A DNA stretch of 64,000 bases. Origin: Macrostomum hystrix. Taxonomy: Eukaryota; Platyhelminthes; Macrostomidae. The notes beneath the pieces were generated by a model, which did not search any database, was not told the origin of the DNA, and saw only the letters and a program-made list of their open reading frames with translations. The DNA is taken from positions 1,302,001 to 1,366,000 of the forward strand of contig CATNEN010000014.1 of NCBI GenBank assembly GCA_950097015.1, given 5' to 3'. Both the position numbers and the translations under genes were made by a program. Positions 11,401 to 24,734 of the stretch are shown here, piece after piece. Each line of letters opens with the position of its first letter. Position 1 is the stretch's first letter.

Positions 11401-14400
11401 CAATGATTCCCCAGTTGACAATAATTCCCCAGTTTACAATGATTCCCCTAGTTAATAATGATCACCCAGTTGACAATCATCCCCCAGTTGACAATTATCC
11501 CCCAGTAGACAATTATCCCCCAGTTGACAATGATCCCCCAGTTGACAATGATTCCCCAGTTGATAATGATCACCCAGTTGACAATGATCCCCCAGTTGAC
11601 GATTATCCCCCAGTTTAACATGATCCCCTATTTGATGATGATTCCCCAGTTGACAATGATCCACCAGTCGACAATAATTCCCCAGTTGACAATGATCCCC
11701 CAGTTGATGATGACTCCCCATTGATGAAGATCCCCAGTTGAGAATGTTCCCCCAGTTGACAATGATCCCCCAGTTGACAATAATTCCCCAGTTTACAATG
11801 ATTCCCCTAGTTGATAATGATCACCCAGTTGACAATCATCCCCCAGTTGACAATGATCCCCCAGTTGATGATGTTCCGCCAGTTGACAATGATCCCCCAG
11901 TTGATGATGATCCCCCAGTTGACAATGATCGACCAGTCGACAATGATTCCCCAGTTGAGATTGATCCCCCGATTGATGATGATCACCCAGTTGACAATGA
12001 TCCCCCAGTTGATGATGACTCCCCATTGATGAGGATCCCCAGTTGAGAATGTTCCCCCAGTTGACAATGATCCCCCAGTTGACAATAATTCCCCAGTTTA
12101 CAATGATTCCCCTAGTTAATAATGATCACCCAGTTGACAATCATCCCCCAGTTGACAATTATCCCCCAGTAGACAATTATCCCCCAGTTGACAATGATCC
12201 CCCAGTTGACAATGATTCCCCAGTTGATAATGATCACCCAGTTGACAATGATCCCCCAGTTGACGATTATCCCCCAGTTTAACATGATCCCCTATTTGAT
12301 GATGATTCCGCAGTTGACAATTATCCCCCAGTTGACAAATATCCCCCAGTTGACAATGATCCTCCAGTTGACAATGATCCTCCAGTTGACAATAATCCCC
12401 CAGTTAACCATGATCCCCCAGTTGACAATGATCCCCCAGTTGACAATGATCACCCAGTTAACGATGATCCACCAGTTGACAATGATCCCCCAGTTGACAA
12501 TGATCCGCCAGTTCACAATAATCCCCCAGTTGACAATGATCCCCCAGTTGAAAATGATTCCCCAGTTGACAATGATCCCCCAGATGACAATGATCCCCCA
12601 GTTGACAATGATACCCCAGTTGACAATGATCCCCCAGTTGGCCATGATCCCCTAGTTGACAATGATCCCCCAGTTGACAATGATCCCCCAGTTGACAATG
12701 ATCACCCAGTTGACAATGATACCCCAGTTGACAATGATCCCCCAGTTGACAATGATCACCCAGTTGACGATGATCCCCCAGTTGACAATGATCCCCCAGT
12801 TGACAATGATCCGCCAGTTGACAATGTTCCCAAAGTTGACAATGATCCCCCAGTTGACATGATCCCGCAGTTCACAATGATCACCCAGTTGACAATGATC
12901 CCCCAGTTCATGATGATCACCCAGTTGACAATGATCCCACAGTTGACAATGATACCCCAGTTGACAATGATCCCTCAGTTGACAATGATCCCCCAGTTAA
13001 CAATTTTCCCCCAGCTGAAAATGGTCCCCCAGTTGACCATGATCCGCCAGTTGACAATGATCACCCATTTGACGATGATCCACCGTCAATGATCCCCCAG
13101 TTGACAATGATCCGCCAGTTGGCCATGATCCCCTAGTTGACAATGATCCACCAGTTGACAATGATCCCCCAGTTGACAATGATCACCCAGTTGACAATGA
13201 TCCCCCAGTTGACAATTTTCCCCCAGTTGACAACGATCCCCCAGATGACAATGATCCCCCAGTTGACAATGATACCCCAGTTGACAATGATCCCCCAGTT
13301 GGCCATGATCCCCGAGTTGACAATGATCCCCCCAGTTGACAATTAATACCCAGTTGACAATGATCCCCTAGTTGACAATGTTCCCGCAGTTGACAATGAT
13401 CCCCCAGTTGACAATGATCCCCCAGTTGATGATGACTCCCCATTGATGAAGATCCCCAGTTGAGAATGTTCCCCCAGTTGACAATGATCCCCCAGTTGAT
13501 GATGATCCCCCAGTTGACAATGATCGACCAGTCGACAATGATTCCCCAGTTGAGATTGATCCCCCGATTGATGATGATCACCCAGTTGACAATGATCCCC
13601 CAGTTGATGATGACTCCCCATTGATGAGGATCCCCAGTTGAGAATGTTCCCCCAGTTGACAATGATCCCCCAGTTGACAATAATTCCCCAGTTTACAATG
13701 ATTCCCCTAGTTAATAATGATCACCCAGTTGACAATCATCCCCCAGTTGACAATTATCCCCCAGTAGACAATTATCCCCCAGTTGACAATGATCCCCCAG
13801 TTGACAATGATTCCCCAGTTGACAATAATTCCCCAGTTTACAATGATTCCCCTAGTTAATAATGATCACCCAGTTGACAATCATCCCCCAGTTGACAATT
13901 ATCCCCCAGTAGACAATTATCCCCCAGTTGACAATGATCCCCCAGTTGACAATGATTCCCCAGTTGATAATTATCACCCAGTTGACAATGATCCCCCAGT
14001 TGACGATTATCCCCCAGTTTAACATGATCCCCTATTTGATGATGATTCCCCAGTTGACAATGATCCACCAGTCGACAATAATTCCCCAGTTGACAATGAT
14101 CCCCCAGTTGATGATGACTCCCCATTGATGAAGATCCCCAGTTGAGAATGTTCCCCCAGTTGACAATGATCCCCCAGTTGACAATAATTCCCCAGTTTAC
14201 AATGATTCCCCTAGTTGATAATGATCACCCCGTTGACAATCATCCCCCAGTTGACAATGATCCCCCAGTTGATGATGTTCCGCCAGTTGACAATGATCCC
14301 CCAGTTGATGATGATCCCCCAGTTGACAATGATCGACCAGTCGACAATGATTCCCCAGTTGAGATTGATCCCCCGATTGATGATGATCACCCAGTTGACA

Positions 14401-17400
14401 ATGATCCCCCAGTTGATGATGACTCCCCATTGATGAGGATCCCCAGTTGAGAATGTTCCCCCAGTTGACAATGATCCCCCAGTTGACAATAATTCCCCAG
14501 TTTACAATGATTCCCCTAGTTAATAATGATCACCCAGTTGACAATCATCCCCCAGTTGACAATTATCCCCCAGTAGACAATTATCCCCCAGTTGACAATG
14601 ATCCCCCAGTTGACAATGATTCCCCAGTTGATAATGATCACCCAGTTGACAATGATCCCCCAGTTGACGATTATCCCCCAGTTTAACATGATCCCCTATT
14701 TGATGATGATTCCCCAGTTGACAATTATCCCCCAGTTGACAAATATCCCCCAGTTGACAATGATCCTCCAGTTGACAATGATCCTCCAGTTGACAATAAT
14801 CCCCCAGTTAACCATGATCCCCCAGTTGACAATGATCCCCCAGTTGACAATGATCACCCAGTTAATGATGATCCACCAGTTGACAATGATCCCCCAGTTG
14901 ACAATGATCCGCCAGTTCACAATAATCCCCCAGTTGACAATGATCCCCCAGTTGAAAATGATTCCCCAGTTGACAAGGATCCCCCAGATGACAATGATCC
15001 CCCAGTTGACAATGATACCCCAGTTGACAATGATCCCCCAGTTGGCCATGATCCCCTAGTTGACAATGATCCCCCAGTTGACAATGATCCCCCAGTTGAC
15101 AATGATCACCCAGTTGACAATGATACCCCAGTTGACAATGATCCCCCAGTTGACAATGATCACCCAGTTGACGATGATCCCCCAGTTGACAATGATCCCC
15201 CAGTTGACAATGATCCGCCAGTTGACAATGTTCCCAAAGTTGACAATGATCCCCCAGTTGACATGATCCCGCAGTTCACAATGATCACCCAGTTGACAAT
15301 GATCCCCCAGTTCATGATGATCACCCAGTTGACAATGATCCCACAGTTGACAATGATACCCCAGTTGACAATGATCCCTCAGTTGACAATGATCCCCCAG
15401 TTAACAATTTTCCCCCAGCTGAAAATGGTCCCCCAGTTGACCATGATCCGCCAGTTGACAATGATCCCCCAGTTGACAATGATCACCCAGTTGACAATGA
15501 TACCCCAGTTGACAATGATCCCCCAGTTGACAATGATCACCCAGTTGACAATGATCACCCAGTTGACAATGATACCCCAGTTGACAATGATCCCCCAGTT
15601 GACAATGATCACCCAGTTGACGATGATCCCCCAGTTGACAATGATCCCCCAGTTGACAATGATCCGCCAGTTGACAATGTTCCCAAAGTTGACAATGATC
15701 CCCCAGTTGACATGATCCCGCAGTTCACAATGATCACCCAGTTGACAATGATACCCCAGTTGACAATGTTCCCAAAGTTGACAATGAACCCCCAGTTGAC
15801 AATGATCCCCCAGTTGACAATGATCCCCCAGTTGACAATGAACCCCCAGTTGACAATGAACCCCCAGTTGACAACGATCCCACAGTTGACAATGATCCCC
15901 CATTTGACAATGATCCCCCAGTTGACAAAGATCCCCCAGTTCACAATGATCACCCAGTTGATGATGATCCCCCAGTTGATGATGATCCCCCAGTTGAAAA
16001 TGATCCCCCAGTTGACAATGATCCCCCATTTGACAATGATCCCCCAGTTGACAATGATCCCCCAGTTGACAATGATCACCCAGTTGACAATGATACCCCA
16101 GTTGACAATGATCCCCCAGTTGACAATGATCACCCAGTTGACGATGATCCCCCAGTTGACAATGATCCCCCAGTTGACAATGATCCGCCAGTTGACAATG
16201 TTCCCAAAGTTGACAATGATCCCCCAGTTGACATGATCCCGCAGTTCACAATGATCACCCAGTTGACAATGATACCCCAGTTGACAATGTTCCCAAAGTT
16301 GACAATGAACCCCCAGTTGACAATGATCCCCCAGTTGACAATGATCCCCCAGTTGACAATGAACCCCCAGTTGACAATGAACCCCCAGTTGACAACGATC
16401 CCACAGTTGACAATGATCCCCCATTTGACAATGATCCCCCAGTTGACAAAGATCCCCCAGTTCACAATGATCACCCAGTTGATGATGATCCCCCAGTTGA
16501 TGATGATCCCCCAGTTGAAAATGATCCCCCAGTTGACAATGATCCCCCATTTGACAATGATCCCCCAGTTGACAATGATCCCCCAGTTAACAAAGATCCC
16601 CCAGTTCACAATGATCCCCCAGTTGATGAAGTCTCCCCATTGATGATGATCCCCAGTTAACAATGTTCCTCCATTTGACAATGTTCCCCCAGTTAACAAT
16701 GATCCCCCAGTTAATGATGATTCCCCAGTTGAAAATGATCCCCCAGTTGACAATGATCCCCCAGTTGAGAATGATCCCCCAGTTGACAATGATCCCCCAG
16801 TTAACAAAGATCCCCCAGTTCACAATGATCCCCCAGTTGATGAAGTCTCCCCATTGATGATGATCCCTAGTTAACAATGTTCCTCCAGTTGACAATGTTC
16901 CCCCAGTTGACAATGATCCCCCAGTTGATGATGATCCCCCAGTTGACAATGATCCCCCAGTTGACAATGATCCCCCAGTTGACAATGATCCCCCAGTTGA
17001 CAATGATCCCGCCGGTTGACAATGATCCCACAGTTGACAATGAACCCCCAGTTGACAATGATCCCCCAGTTGATGATGATCCCCCAGTTGACAATGATCC
17101 CCCAGTTGACAATGATCCCCCAGTTGACAATGAACCCCCAGTTGACAACGATCCCCCAGTTGACAATGATCCCCCAGTTGACAATGATCCCCCAGTTGAC
17201 AATGATCCCACAGTATACAATGATCCCCCAGTTGACAAAGATCCCCCAGTTCTCAATGATCCCCCAGTTGATGATGATCCCCAGTTGATGATGATTCCCC
17301 AGTTGACAATTATCCCCCAGTTGACCATTACCCCCCACTTGACAATGATCTCTCAGTTCACAATGATCCCCCAGTTGACAATGATCCCCCAGTTGACAAT

Positions 17401-17617
17401 GAACCCCCAGTTGACAATGAACCCCCAGTTGACAAAGATCCCCCAGTTGACAATGATCCCCCATTTGACAATGATCCCCCAGTTGACAATGATCCCCCAG
17501 TTGACAATGATCCCCCGGTTGACATTGATCCCCCAGTCGACAATTATCCCCCAGTTTACCATGATCCCCCAGTTCACCATGATCCCCATTTTGATGATGA
17601 CTCCCCAGTTGACGTTG
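8476..17617. repeat. 18-bp minisatellite, array 3 (about 9.1 kb, with higher-order repeats)
   Basis: The largest array in the window. It has nested higher-order structure: blocks repeat at a spacing of 1,813 bp (for example 8,759 and 10,572; 9,116 and 10,929). Inside these, blocks repeat at 809 bp (9,116 and 9,925). A later pair is spaced 2,404 bp (12,188 and 14,592), and a short one about 521 bp (15,712 and 16,233). Variant units such as gatgatgac-tccccattgatga mark the block boundaries. Frames of up to 313 codons arise on both strands from the period; none has a non-repetitive domain. Confidence 0.95.
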
Positions 17618-19365
17618 ATTTTTCAAACAGGTTAGCCAAGATTCAAACTCAGGTTTCGCCATGTTTTAAACCCTGGTGGGCTATGATTCAAACTCTCGTT
17701 TTGCCATGATTCAGACTCTGGTTGGCTATGATTCAAACTCTGGTTTAGCCATGATTCAGACGCTGGTTTAGCCATGATTCAGACGCTGGTTTAGCCATGA
17801 TTGAAACTCTGGTTTAGCCATGATTCAAACTCTGGTTTAGCCATGATTCAGACGCTGGTTTAGCCATGATTCAGACTCTAGTTTAGCCATGATTCAGACT
17901 CTGGTTTAGCCATGATTCAGACTCTAGTTTAGCCATGATTCAGACTCTGGTTTAGCCATGATTCAGACTCTAGTTTAGCCATGATTCAGACTCTGGTTTA
18001 GCCATGATTCAGACTCTATTTTAGCCATGATTCAGACTATGGTTTAGCCATGATTTAGACGCTGGTTTAGCCATGAATCTGACGCTGGTTTAGCCATGAT
18101 TCAGACGCTGGTTTAGCCATGATTGAAACTCTGGTTTAGCCATGATTCAAACTCTGGTTTAGCCATGATTCAGACGCTGGTTTAGCCATGATTCAGACTC
18201 TAGTTTAGCCATGATTCAGACTCTGGTTTAGCCATGATTCAGACTCTGGTTTAGCCATGATTCAGACTCTATTTTAGCCATGATTCAGACTATGGTTTAG
18301 CCATGATTCAGACTCCAGTTTAGCCATGATTCAGACTCTGGTTTAGCCATGATTCAGACTCTGTTTAAGCCATGATTCAGACTCTGGTTTAGCCATGATT
18401 CAAGCTCTGGTTAAGCCATGATTCAGACTCTAGTTTAGCCATGATTTAAACTCTGGTTTAGCCATGATTCAAACGCTGGTTTTGCCATGATTCAAACTCT
18501 GGTTTTGCCATGATTCAAACTCTGGTTTAGCCATGATTCAAACTCTGGTTTAGCCATGATCCAAACTCTGGTTTAGCCATGATTCAGACTGTGGTTTAGC
18601 CATGATTCAAACTCTGGTTTAGCCATGATTCAAACTCTGGTTTAGCCATGATTCAAACTCTGGTTTAGCCATGATTCAAACTCTGCATTAGCCATGATTC
18701 AAACTCTGGTTTAGCCATGATTCAAACTCTTGTTTAGCCATGATTCAAACTCTGCATTAGCCATGATTCAAACTCTTGTTTAGCCATGATTCAAACTCTT
18801 GTTTAGCCATGATTCAAACTCTGCATTAGCCATGATCCAAACTCTGGTTTAGCCATGATTCAGACTGTGGTTTAGCCATGATTCAAACTCTGGTTTAGCC
18901 ATGATTCAAACTCTGGTTTAGCCATGATTCAAACTCTGGTTTAGCCATGATTCAAACTCTGCATTAGCCATGATTCAAACTCTGGTTTAGCCATGATTCA
19001 AACTCTGGTTTAGCCATGATTCAAACTCCGGTTTAGCCATGATTCAAGCTCTGGTTTAGCTTGAACTCTGGCTGGCTATGATTCAAGCCATAGTTTAGCC
19101 ATGATTCAAACGCTGGTTTAGCCATGATTCAAACTCTTGTTTAGCCATGATTCAAACTCTGCATTAGCCATGATTCAAACGATGGTTTAGCCATGATTCA
19201 AACTCTGGTTTAGCCATGATTCAAACGCTGGTTTAGCCATGATTCAAACGCTGGGTTAGCCATGATTCAAACTCTGGTTTAGCCATGATTCAAACTCTGG
19301 TTTAGCCATGATTCAAACTCTGCTTTTGCCATGATTTAAACTCTGGTTTGCTTTGAAAGATGATA
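17618..19365. repeat. 23-bp minisatellite, array 3
   Basis: Same 23-bp unit as arrays 1 and 2, following the 18-bp array directly without the AT-rich linker seen in units 1 and 2. Contains its own repeated blocks, such as those with ctgcattagccatgattca. Confidence 0.95.
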
Positions 19366-19965
19366 TTTTATTTACGAAATGAAAAAAATAAATTTAAATA
19401 ATCTTCAGTCACTACTGGCTGAAAATTAGTCTAAATTATTTGACGCAGTGCAGAATCGAACCCTAGCCTAGCCTAAACTATTCCTAGTGCCTACACATCG
19501 GCTATCGGCTATTCCGACTGTTGGTTAGTGGGTGCAAAAATCAGCCTTATAAAATGAATTCTTAAAGTTCTGGCTTTGTACAATGAAGTAAGAAAATAGA
19601 GTACACTCAGTCTCGCGGTTTGTTGTGTACATTTATTTCCAATTTGTCTCCAGAGTGCAGGCTTTTAACTCAGTCAGCTAGTGGGTGTTGTGCAAGTTAA
19701 TGATGCAATTCTAACTCAGTGGCAGTCAGTGAATGAAATTCTCAATTGGCCAAGATAGTTTGACCTTTGAAATGGTCAAAAAACATGTTTTTCGAATATT
19801 TAATCCCCTTAGCAATAAAGTTAAGCTTAATAAAAATACGTGTATAATTGTCCCCATATTTAGCATCTTTTGGTGAAGAAATGGTGAAAATCGGTTGAGC
19901 CGTTCGGGAGAAAATCAATTACAACCAACCAAGCAAGCATTTCATTTTTAGTATAGTAGATATAT
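19366..19965. mobile_element. tail of composite satellite element, unit 3
   Basis: Holds the minus-strand tRNA-like module (box B within 19,450-19,462, box A around 19,490-19,505), the gtttttcgaatatttaatcc and aaaatcggttgagccgttcg segments, and the TTTTAGTATAGTAGA ending. The T-run after box B is interrupted here (aaaaaaataaa on the plus strand). Confidence 0.6.
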
Positions 19966-20560
19966 ATATAGATAGAAATATAGTTTTGAATTTTAGTATA
20001 TAGGATGATGATTTGACGCAGTGCAGAATCGAACCCTAGCCTAGCCTAACTTATTCCTAGTGCCTACACATCGGCTATTCCGACTGTTGGTTAGTGGGTG
20101 CAAAAATCAGCCTTATAAAATGAATTCTCAAAGTTCTGGCTTTGTACAATGAAGTAAGAAAATAGAGTACACTCAGTCTCGCGGTTGGTTGTGTACATTT
20201 ATTTCAAATTTGTCTCCAGAGTGCAGGCTTCAAATTCAATCAGCTAGGGGTTGTTGCGCAATTTGACGATGCAATTCTAATTCAGTGGCTGTCAGTGAAA
20301 TTCTCATGTTTTTCGAATATTTAATCCCCTTAGCAAAAAAGTTCAGCTTAATAAAAATACGTGTAAAATTGTCCCCATATTTAGCATCTTTTGGTGAAGA
20401 AATGGTGAAAATCGGTTGAGCCGTTTTTTCTATAATCAATCGCCTACCTAGATAGATAGATAGATAGATGGATAGATAGATAGATACATCTCATTTTTAG
20501 GACATAGGATATATAGATATAGATAGTTTTCATTTTTAGTATATAGATAAGATAGAAGAC
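19966..20560. mobile_element. second, partial tail copy with GATA microsatellite
   Basis: A duplicate of the unit 3 tail starting at 20,006 (gatttgacgcagtgcagaat). It is joined through TA/GATAGA simple repeats at 19,962-19,990 and 20,444-20,545. The segment between the tRNA-like module and the tail end is shortened by a deletion relative to 19,366-19,965. Confidence 0.55.
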
Positions 20561-20698
20561 TAGCAAGTTTTGCCCCCCTTTGGGGAGCAGAAATTTAGTA
20601 TAGTTGGAAGTTTTGCCCCCCTTTCGGGAGCAGAAATATTTTTTAATTCGTCTAGAATATACTTTCTAGCAGCTGAATTTACAGCTTTTTAAAGCTAC
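20561..20698. mobile_element. head of composite satellite element, unit 4 (hairpin doubled)
   Basis: The head hairpin motif ttttgcccccctttgggg occurs twice in succession (about 20,570 and 20,610), separated by tttagtatagttgg. This looks like a broken head followed by a tail-end scrap and a second head. It then leads into a short 18-bp array as in the other units. Confidence 0.6.
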
Positions 20699-21083
20699 AA
20701 TGATCCCCCAGTTGACAATGATCCCCCAGTCGACAATGATCCCCCAGTTGACATTGATCCCCCAGGTTACAATGATCCGCCAGTTGATGATGATCACCCA
20801 GTTGACAATTATCTCCCAGTTGACTATGATCCCCCATTGATGATGATCCCCAGTTGACAATGTTACCCCAGTTGGCCATTACCCCCTAGTTGACAATGAT
20901 CCCCCAGTTGATGATTACCCAGTTGACAATGATCTCCCAGTTGACCATGATCCCCCATTTGATGATGACTCCCAAATGATGATGATCCCCATTTGACAAT
21001 GATCCCCAGTTGACCATGATCCCCCATTTGATGATGATTCCCCAGTTTTCAATTATCCCACAGTTGACGATTATCCCCCAGTT
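20699..21083. repeat. 18-bp minisatellite, array 4 (short)
   Basis: About 20 diverged 18-bp units. More degenerate than arrays 1-3. Confidence 0.85.
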
Positions 21084-21163
21084 CTGGTTTAGCTATGATT
21101 CAAACTCTGGTTTTGCCATGATTCAAACTCTGATTTTGCCATGATTCAAACTCTGGTTTAGCC
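21084..21163. repeat. 23-bp minisatellite, remnant
   Basis: Three to four 23-bp units (tttagctatgattcaaactc type) directly after 18-bp array 4. The 18-then-23 order is kept even in this short unit. Confidence 0.8.
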
Positions 21164-21312
21164 AGAGAACTAATTTCCCCAGCAGCAGAGAACTAATTTC
21201 CCCAGCAGCAGAGAACTAATTCCCCCAGCAGCAGAGAACTAATTCCCCCAGCAGCAGAGAACTAATTCCCCCAGCAGCAGAGAACTAATTTCCCCAGCAG
21301 CAGAGAACTAAT
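21164..21312. repeat. unrelated 23-bp tandem repeat (agagaactaat type)
   Basis: About six and a half copies of a 23-bp unit with the core agagaactaattccccc, different in sequence from the ctggtttagccat array but of the same length. It adjoins the end of unit 4. Confidence 0.9.
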
Positions 21313-22832
21313 GTTCTCCAAACAGAAGAGAACCTCCATAATACCAGAATGGAGGCTACTTGCAGGCTACCAAACTCGCAGCAAGAAATGTTTGCCCTTT
21401 TTCTTTGACAGGAAACCATTGCCCCCAAATAGCATAGAAACGATGTGTCCATCGTTTTACTCAGCCCAGAAGGCAACAAATATCTCCTGTTACATCTCCT
21501 GTTACATGTGGCACGGTAGATACATTTAGAAAACTGTTAAACACATTTAGAAAATCGTTGGACACATTTAGAAAATCGTTGAGCACTTTAGAAAACGGTT
21601 TCGATCAGTGTTCGTCGAATAAAGTTTTATAATTATTATTATTAAATAAGCTATTTTTTTGATCGAATAACGCTTAAAACAATGCTCAAAAAATTTTGAA
21701 ATAATTTACGCTCTTAGCTGCGCTCAATTTTTTTTTCTTGCAGTTCTCAATTGTGATATCGCCTGCAGCTATGCACAAAAAATATTTCCTAAGTTTTATT
21801 ATCGAATTCCCGATACTCGAAAAAACTAATACTATTTTCTGAAAGGGAGTACAGGAATAATAAAGCTAACAAATATCTGCTTCGACAGTAGCTAACCAAA
21901 AGCGCTTACTATTTATACTCGAACCAAAAATGCCCAAAAAGTCCTAATAAACAGGAACTTACGTTTTTAAATGCTGATGTTTAGAAGATTAGAAGAAAAA
22001 GAAGCAGTAACAAAACCGATGCTGAAATTCTACCTGCATTCTACAAAAGCATTAAAGTACTTTACTTCGGAGCTAGATGAAAAGAAAGCGGCACAATGAT
22101 CGAAGTCGAGACAAGGTTTGACAATAGAAAGGCTGCAGTTTTATGGATAGAAAGGAGGAGGAGAGGTCTCGCTAGCATTGAGCATCATAAAAGCCCAATC
22201 ATGAAATCTGCTATGTACGTTTTGCGTATTCAAATCAAATCACTCGATCAGCCAAGAGAATTATTTATAAACGTACGTACGGATCGAAAAGCAGTGACGC
22301 AATCCTATTCAATTGAGAGTATCGGGCCCTGTTCTGTGCTATACCAATGCACGCGCGGGCGAGAAAAAGTACCGATGCAATCTAATAAAACTGACAGTGT
22401 CCGGCCCTATTCTAATTTAACCTTGTTTGGCCTCCTATTGAAAGCAATAGGAAAACTCGTTTTTCGAATATTTAATATTGTTAGCATTGAAGCAGACTAA
22501 CGACATTTTCAAGGTCTCATGCCAGTAAAATTTGGCATGTTTAGCAAAAAACAGCGCTCTGCCTTCTCTGTTTCGATTCCTGCGCAATCGGCGCAACTAC
22601 AATAGGATTCTACTGACTCCGATATTGAATTAATAGACTGTTCGCTGTGTCCGCAGCATTCTACCTCTAAGGCGCGCTGCTTGTTACTATGAGTAGTATC
22701 ACTAGCCCTAATAAAAGAAAAACTAGCTCGCTTCCTCAAATACAATAATAAATCGTAATTAGTTACTCCGCACGTGTCCCGCAAATGAAAGAAAATCTCC
22801 TTGCCTCTCCTATCTCTGAGGAATCCGTAGCC
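21313..22832. other. no supportable gene; small repeat and degenerate SINE-like pieces
   Basis: Contains a 21-bp repeat in about 3.5 copies at 21,526-21,600 (acatttagaaaatcgttgg). Around 22,455-22,490 there is a piece resembling gtttttcgaatatttaat of the SINE-like element. ORFs at 22,096-22,500 (plus) and 22,509-22,784 (minus) show no recognisable domain, and the first runs into the SINE-like piece, so neither is called. Confidence 0.5.
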
Positions 22833-22859
22833 TCTCTAAATATACTAAAATTCACGTGT

Positions 22860-22902
<43 letters not shown>

Positions 22903-23463
22903 TGGTTATCTCCTCCTAGAATACTGACAAGTCAACTTTGAAACTTATATGGGAAAATGGGAAATTTTCCTGGTCAGGCTATAGGCTATTTTAATTCTGA
23001 AATTTCAAATTCTATGATCCTCAAAAAAGCAGAAAGGCTATTAAGTAGTATATAGTAGGCAAATGTCCTTCCCGCTGTGATGAAATTGGCCTCGATTAAA
23101 TGAGTTGCGTCAACATTTTGTGCCTATCTGTTTAGTGTATTTTCTCTCCAGTGGAGGGTTGGCAGTCGGTTTGAAAATGGGGCGGAGAGTTGGCCGTACG
23201 CACATTCTAACTGTCCCTGTGTATTGGCGGAGAGAGGGTGCCGCGAGTTATTTCTATTGAGGGGTCTGATTTGTTCAATATTGAAGTGCGTACAATGGGC
23301 AGGGCAGAGTTGGCTGGGTTAAAATTCAATTGATAAAATTTGCGGGCCTCTCAGTGTAGGCGGAGAAGAATGTACTTACTAAAAAACTGGCTGCCCTTTG
23401 CGCTAAAGGCAATGAAATTTCAACTGTGAATTATTATTTTGCTTTTTAACATTTGAAAAGAAC
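22833..23463 (-). mobile_element. body and tail of 15-bp satellite element, unit 1
   Basis: Read on the minus strand, this is the part following the array: a ~550-bp body, a GACA/CAGA run (plus strand gtctgtctg at 22,866-22,902) and the terminus TTTTAGTATATTTAGAG. The same body and tail recur in five further units. No coding domain seen. Confidence 0.7.
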
Positions 23464-24692
23464 TGAGGCGATTTGAGATCAGGCAATGGGAGATCAGGCA
23501 ATGGGAGATCAGGCGATGGGAGATCAGGCGATCGGAGATGAGGCGATGGGAGATCAGGCGATGGGAGATCAGGCGATGGGAGATCAGGCAACGGGAGATG
23601 AGCCGATGGGAGATCAGGCGATGGGAGATCAGGCGATGGGAGATCAGGCGATGGGAGATGAGGCGATGGGAGATCAGGCGATGGGAGATCAGGCGATGGG
23701 AGATGTGGCGACGGGAGATGAGGCAATGAGAAATGAGGCGATGGGAGATCAGGCGATAGGAGATGTGGCGACGGGAGATGAGGCGATGGGAGATCAGGCG
23801 ATGGGAGATGAGGCGATGGGAGATGAGGCGATGGGAGATTAGGCGATGGGAGATGATGCGATGAGAGATTAGGCGATGGGAGATGAGGTGATGGGTGATC
23901 AGGTGATGGAAGATGAGGCGATGGGAGATGAGGCGATGGGAGATGAAGCGATGGGAGATGAGGCGATGGGAGATGAGGCGATGGGAGATCAGGCGATGGG
24001 AGATCAGGCGATGGGAGATCAGGCGATGGGAGATGAGGCGATGGGAGATCAGGCGATGGGAGATCAGGCGATGGGAGATGTGGCGACGGGAGATGAGGCA
24101 ATGAGAAATGAGGCGATGGGAGATCAGGCGATAGGAGATGTGGCGACGGGAGATGAGGCGATGGGAGATCAGGCGATGGGAGATGAGGCGATGGGAGATT
24201 AGGCGATGGGAGATCAGGCGATAGGAGATGAGGCGATGGGAGATGAGACGATGGGAGATGATGCGATGGGAGATTAGGCGATGGGAGATCAGGCGATGGG
24301 AGATGAGGCGATGGGAGATCAGGCGATGGGAGATCAGGCGATGGGAGATGTGGCGACGGGAGATGAGGCAATGAGAAATGAGGCGATGGGAGATCAGGCG
24401 ATAGGAGATGTGGCGACGGGAGATGAGGCGATGGGAGATCAGGCGATGGGAGATGAGGCGATGGGAGATGAGGCGATGGGAGATTAGGCGATGGGAGATC
24501 AGGCGATAGGAGATGAGGCGATGGGAGATGAGACGATGGGAGATGATGCGATGGGAGATTAGGCGATGGGAGATGAGGTGATGGGTGATCAGGTGATGGG
24601 AGATGAGGCGATGGGAGATCAGGCGACGGGAGATGAGGCGATGGGAGATCAGGCGATAGGAGATGACGCGATGGGAGATCAGGCGATGGGAG
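23464..24692. repeat. 15-bp minisatellite, array A
   Basis: Tandem 15-bp unit gatgggagatcaggc with variants gatgagg, gatgtggcgac and gattagg. The minus strand reads open as LISHR and PSPDL repeats (up to 428 codons); the plus strand reads as GDQAM and RRWEI. These frames follow from the period. The minus-strand frame ends in ordinary sequence with no domain. Confidence 0.95.
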
Positions 24693-24734
24693 TTCTCTCC
24701 CCTCAACCTCCTCCGGAGGAGGAGTTTAGCTCGT
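24693..24734 (-). mobile_element. head of 15-bp satellite element (palindromic hairpin)
   Basis: On the minus strand the unit begins GAGCTAAACTCC with the perfect 16-bp palindrome CCTCCTCCGGAGGAGG (24,707-24,722). It then runs ttgaggggagagaactcc into the array. Identical heads lie at 26,560-26,600, 28,913-28,956, 30,601-30,641, 33,020-33,060 and 36,099-36,141. Confidence 0.75.

Noticed and set aside
22096-22500. 134-codon ORF as a gene
   Set aside because: No recognisable domain. Its end reads through a degenerate copy of the SINE-like gtttttcgaatatttaat segment.
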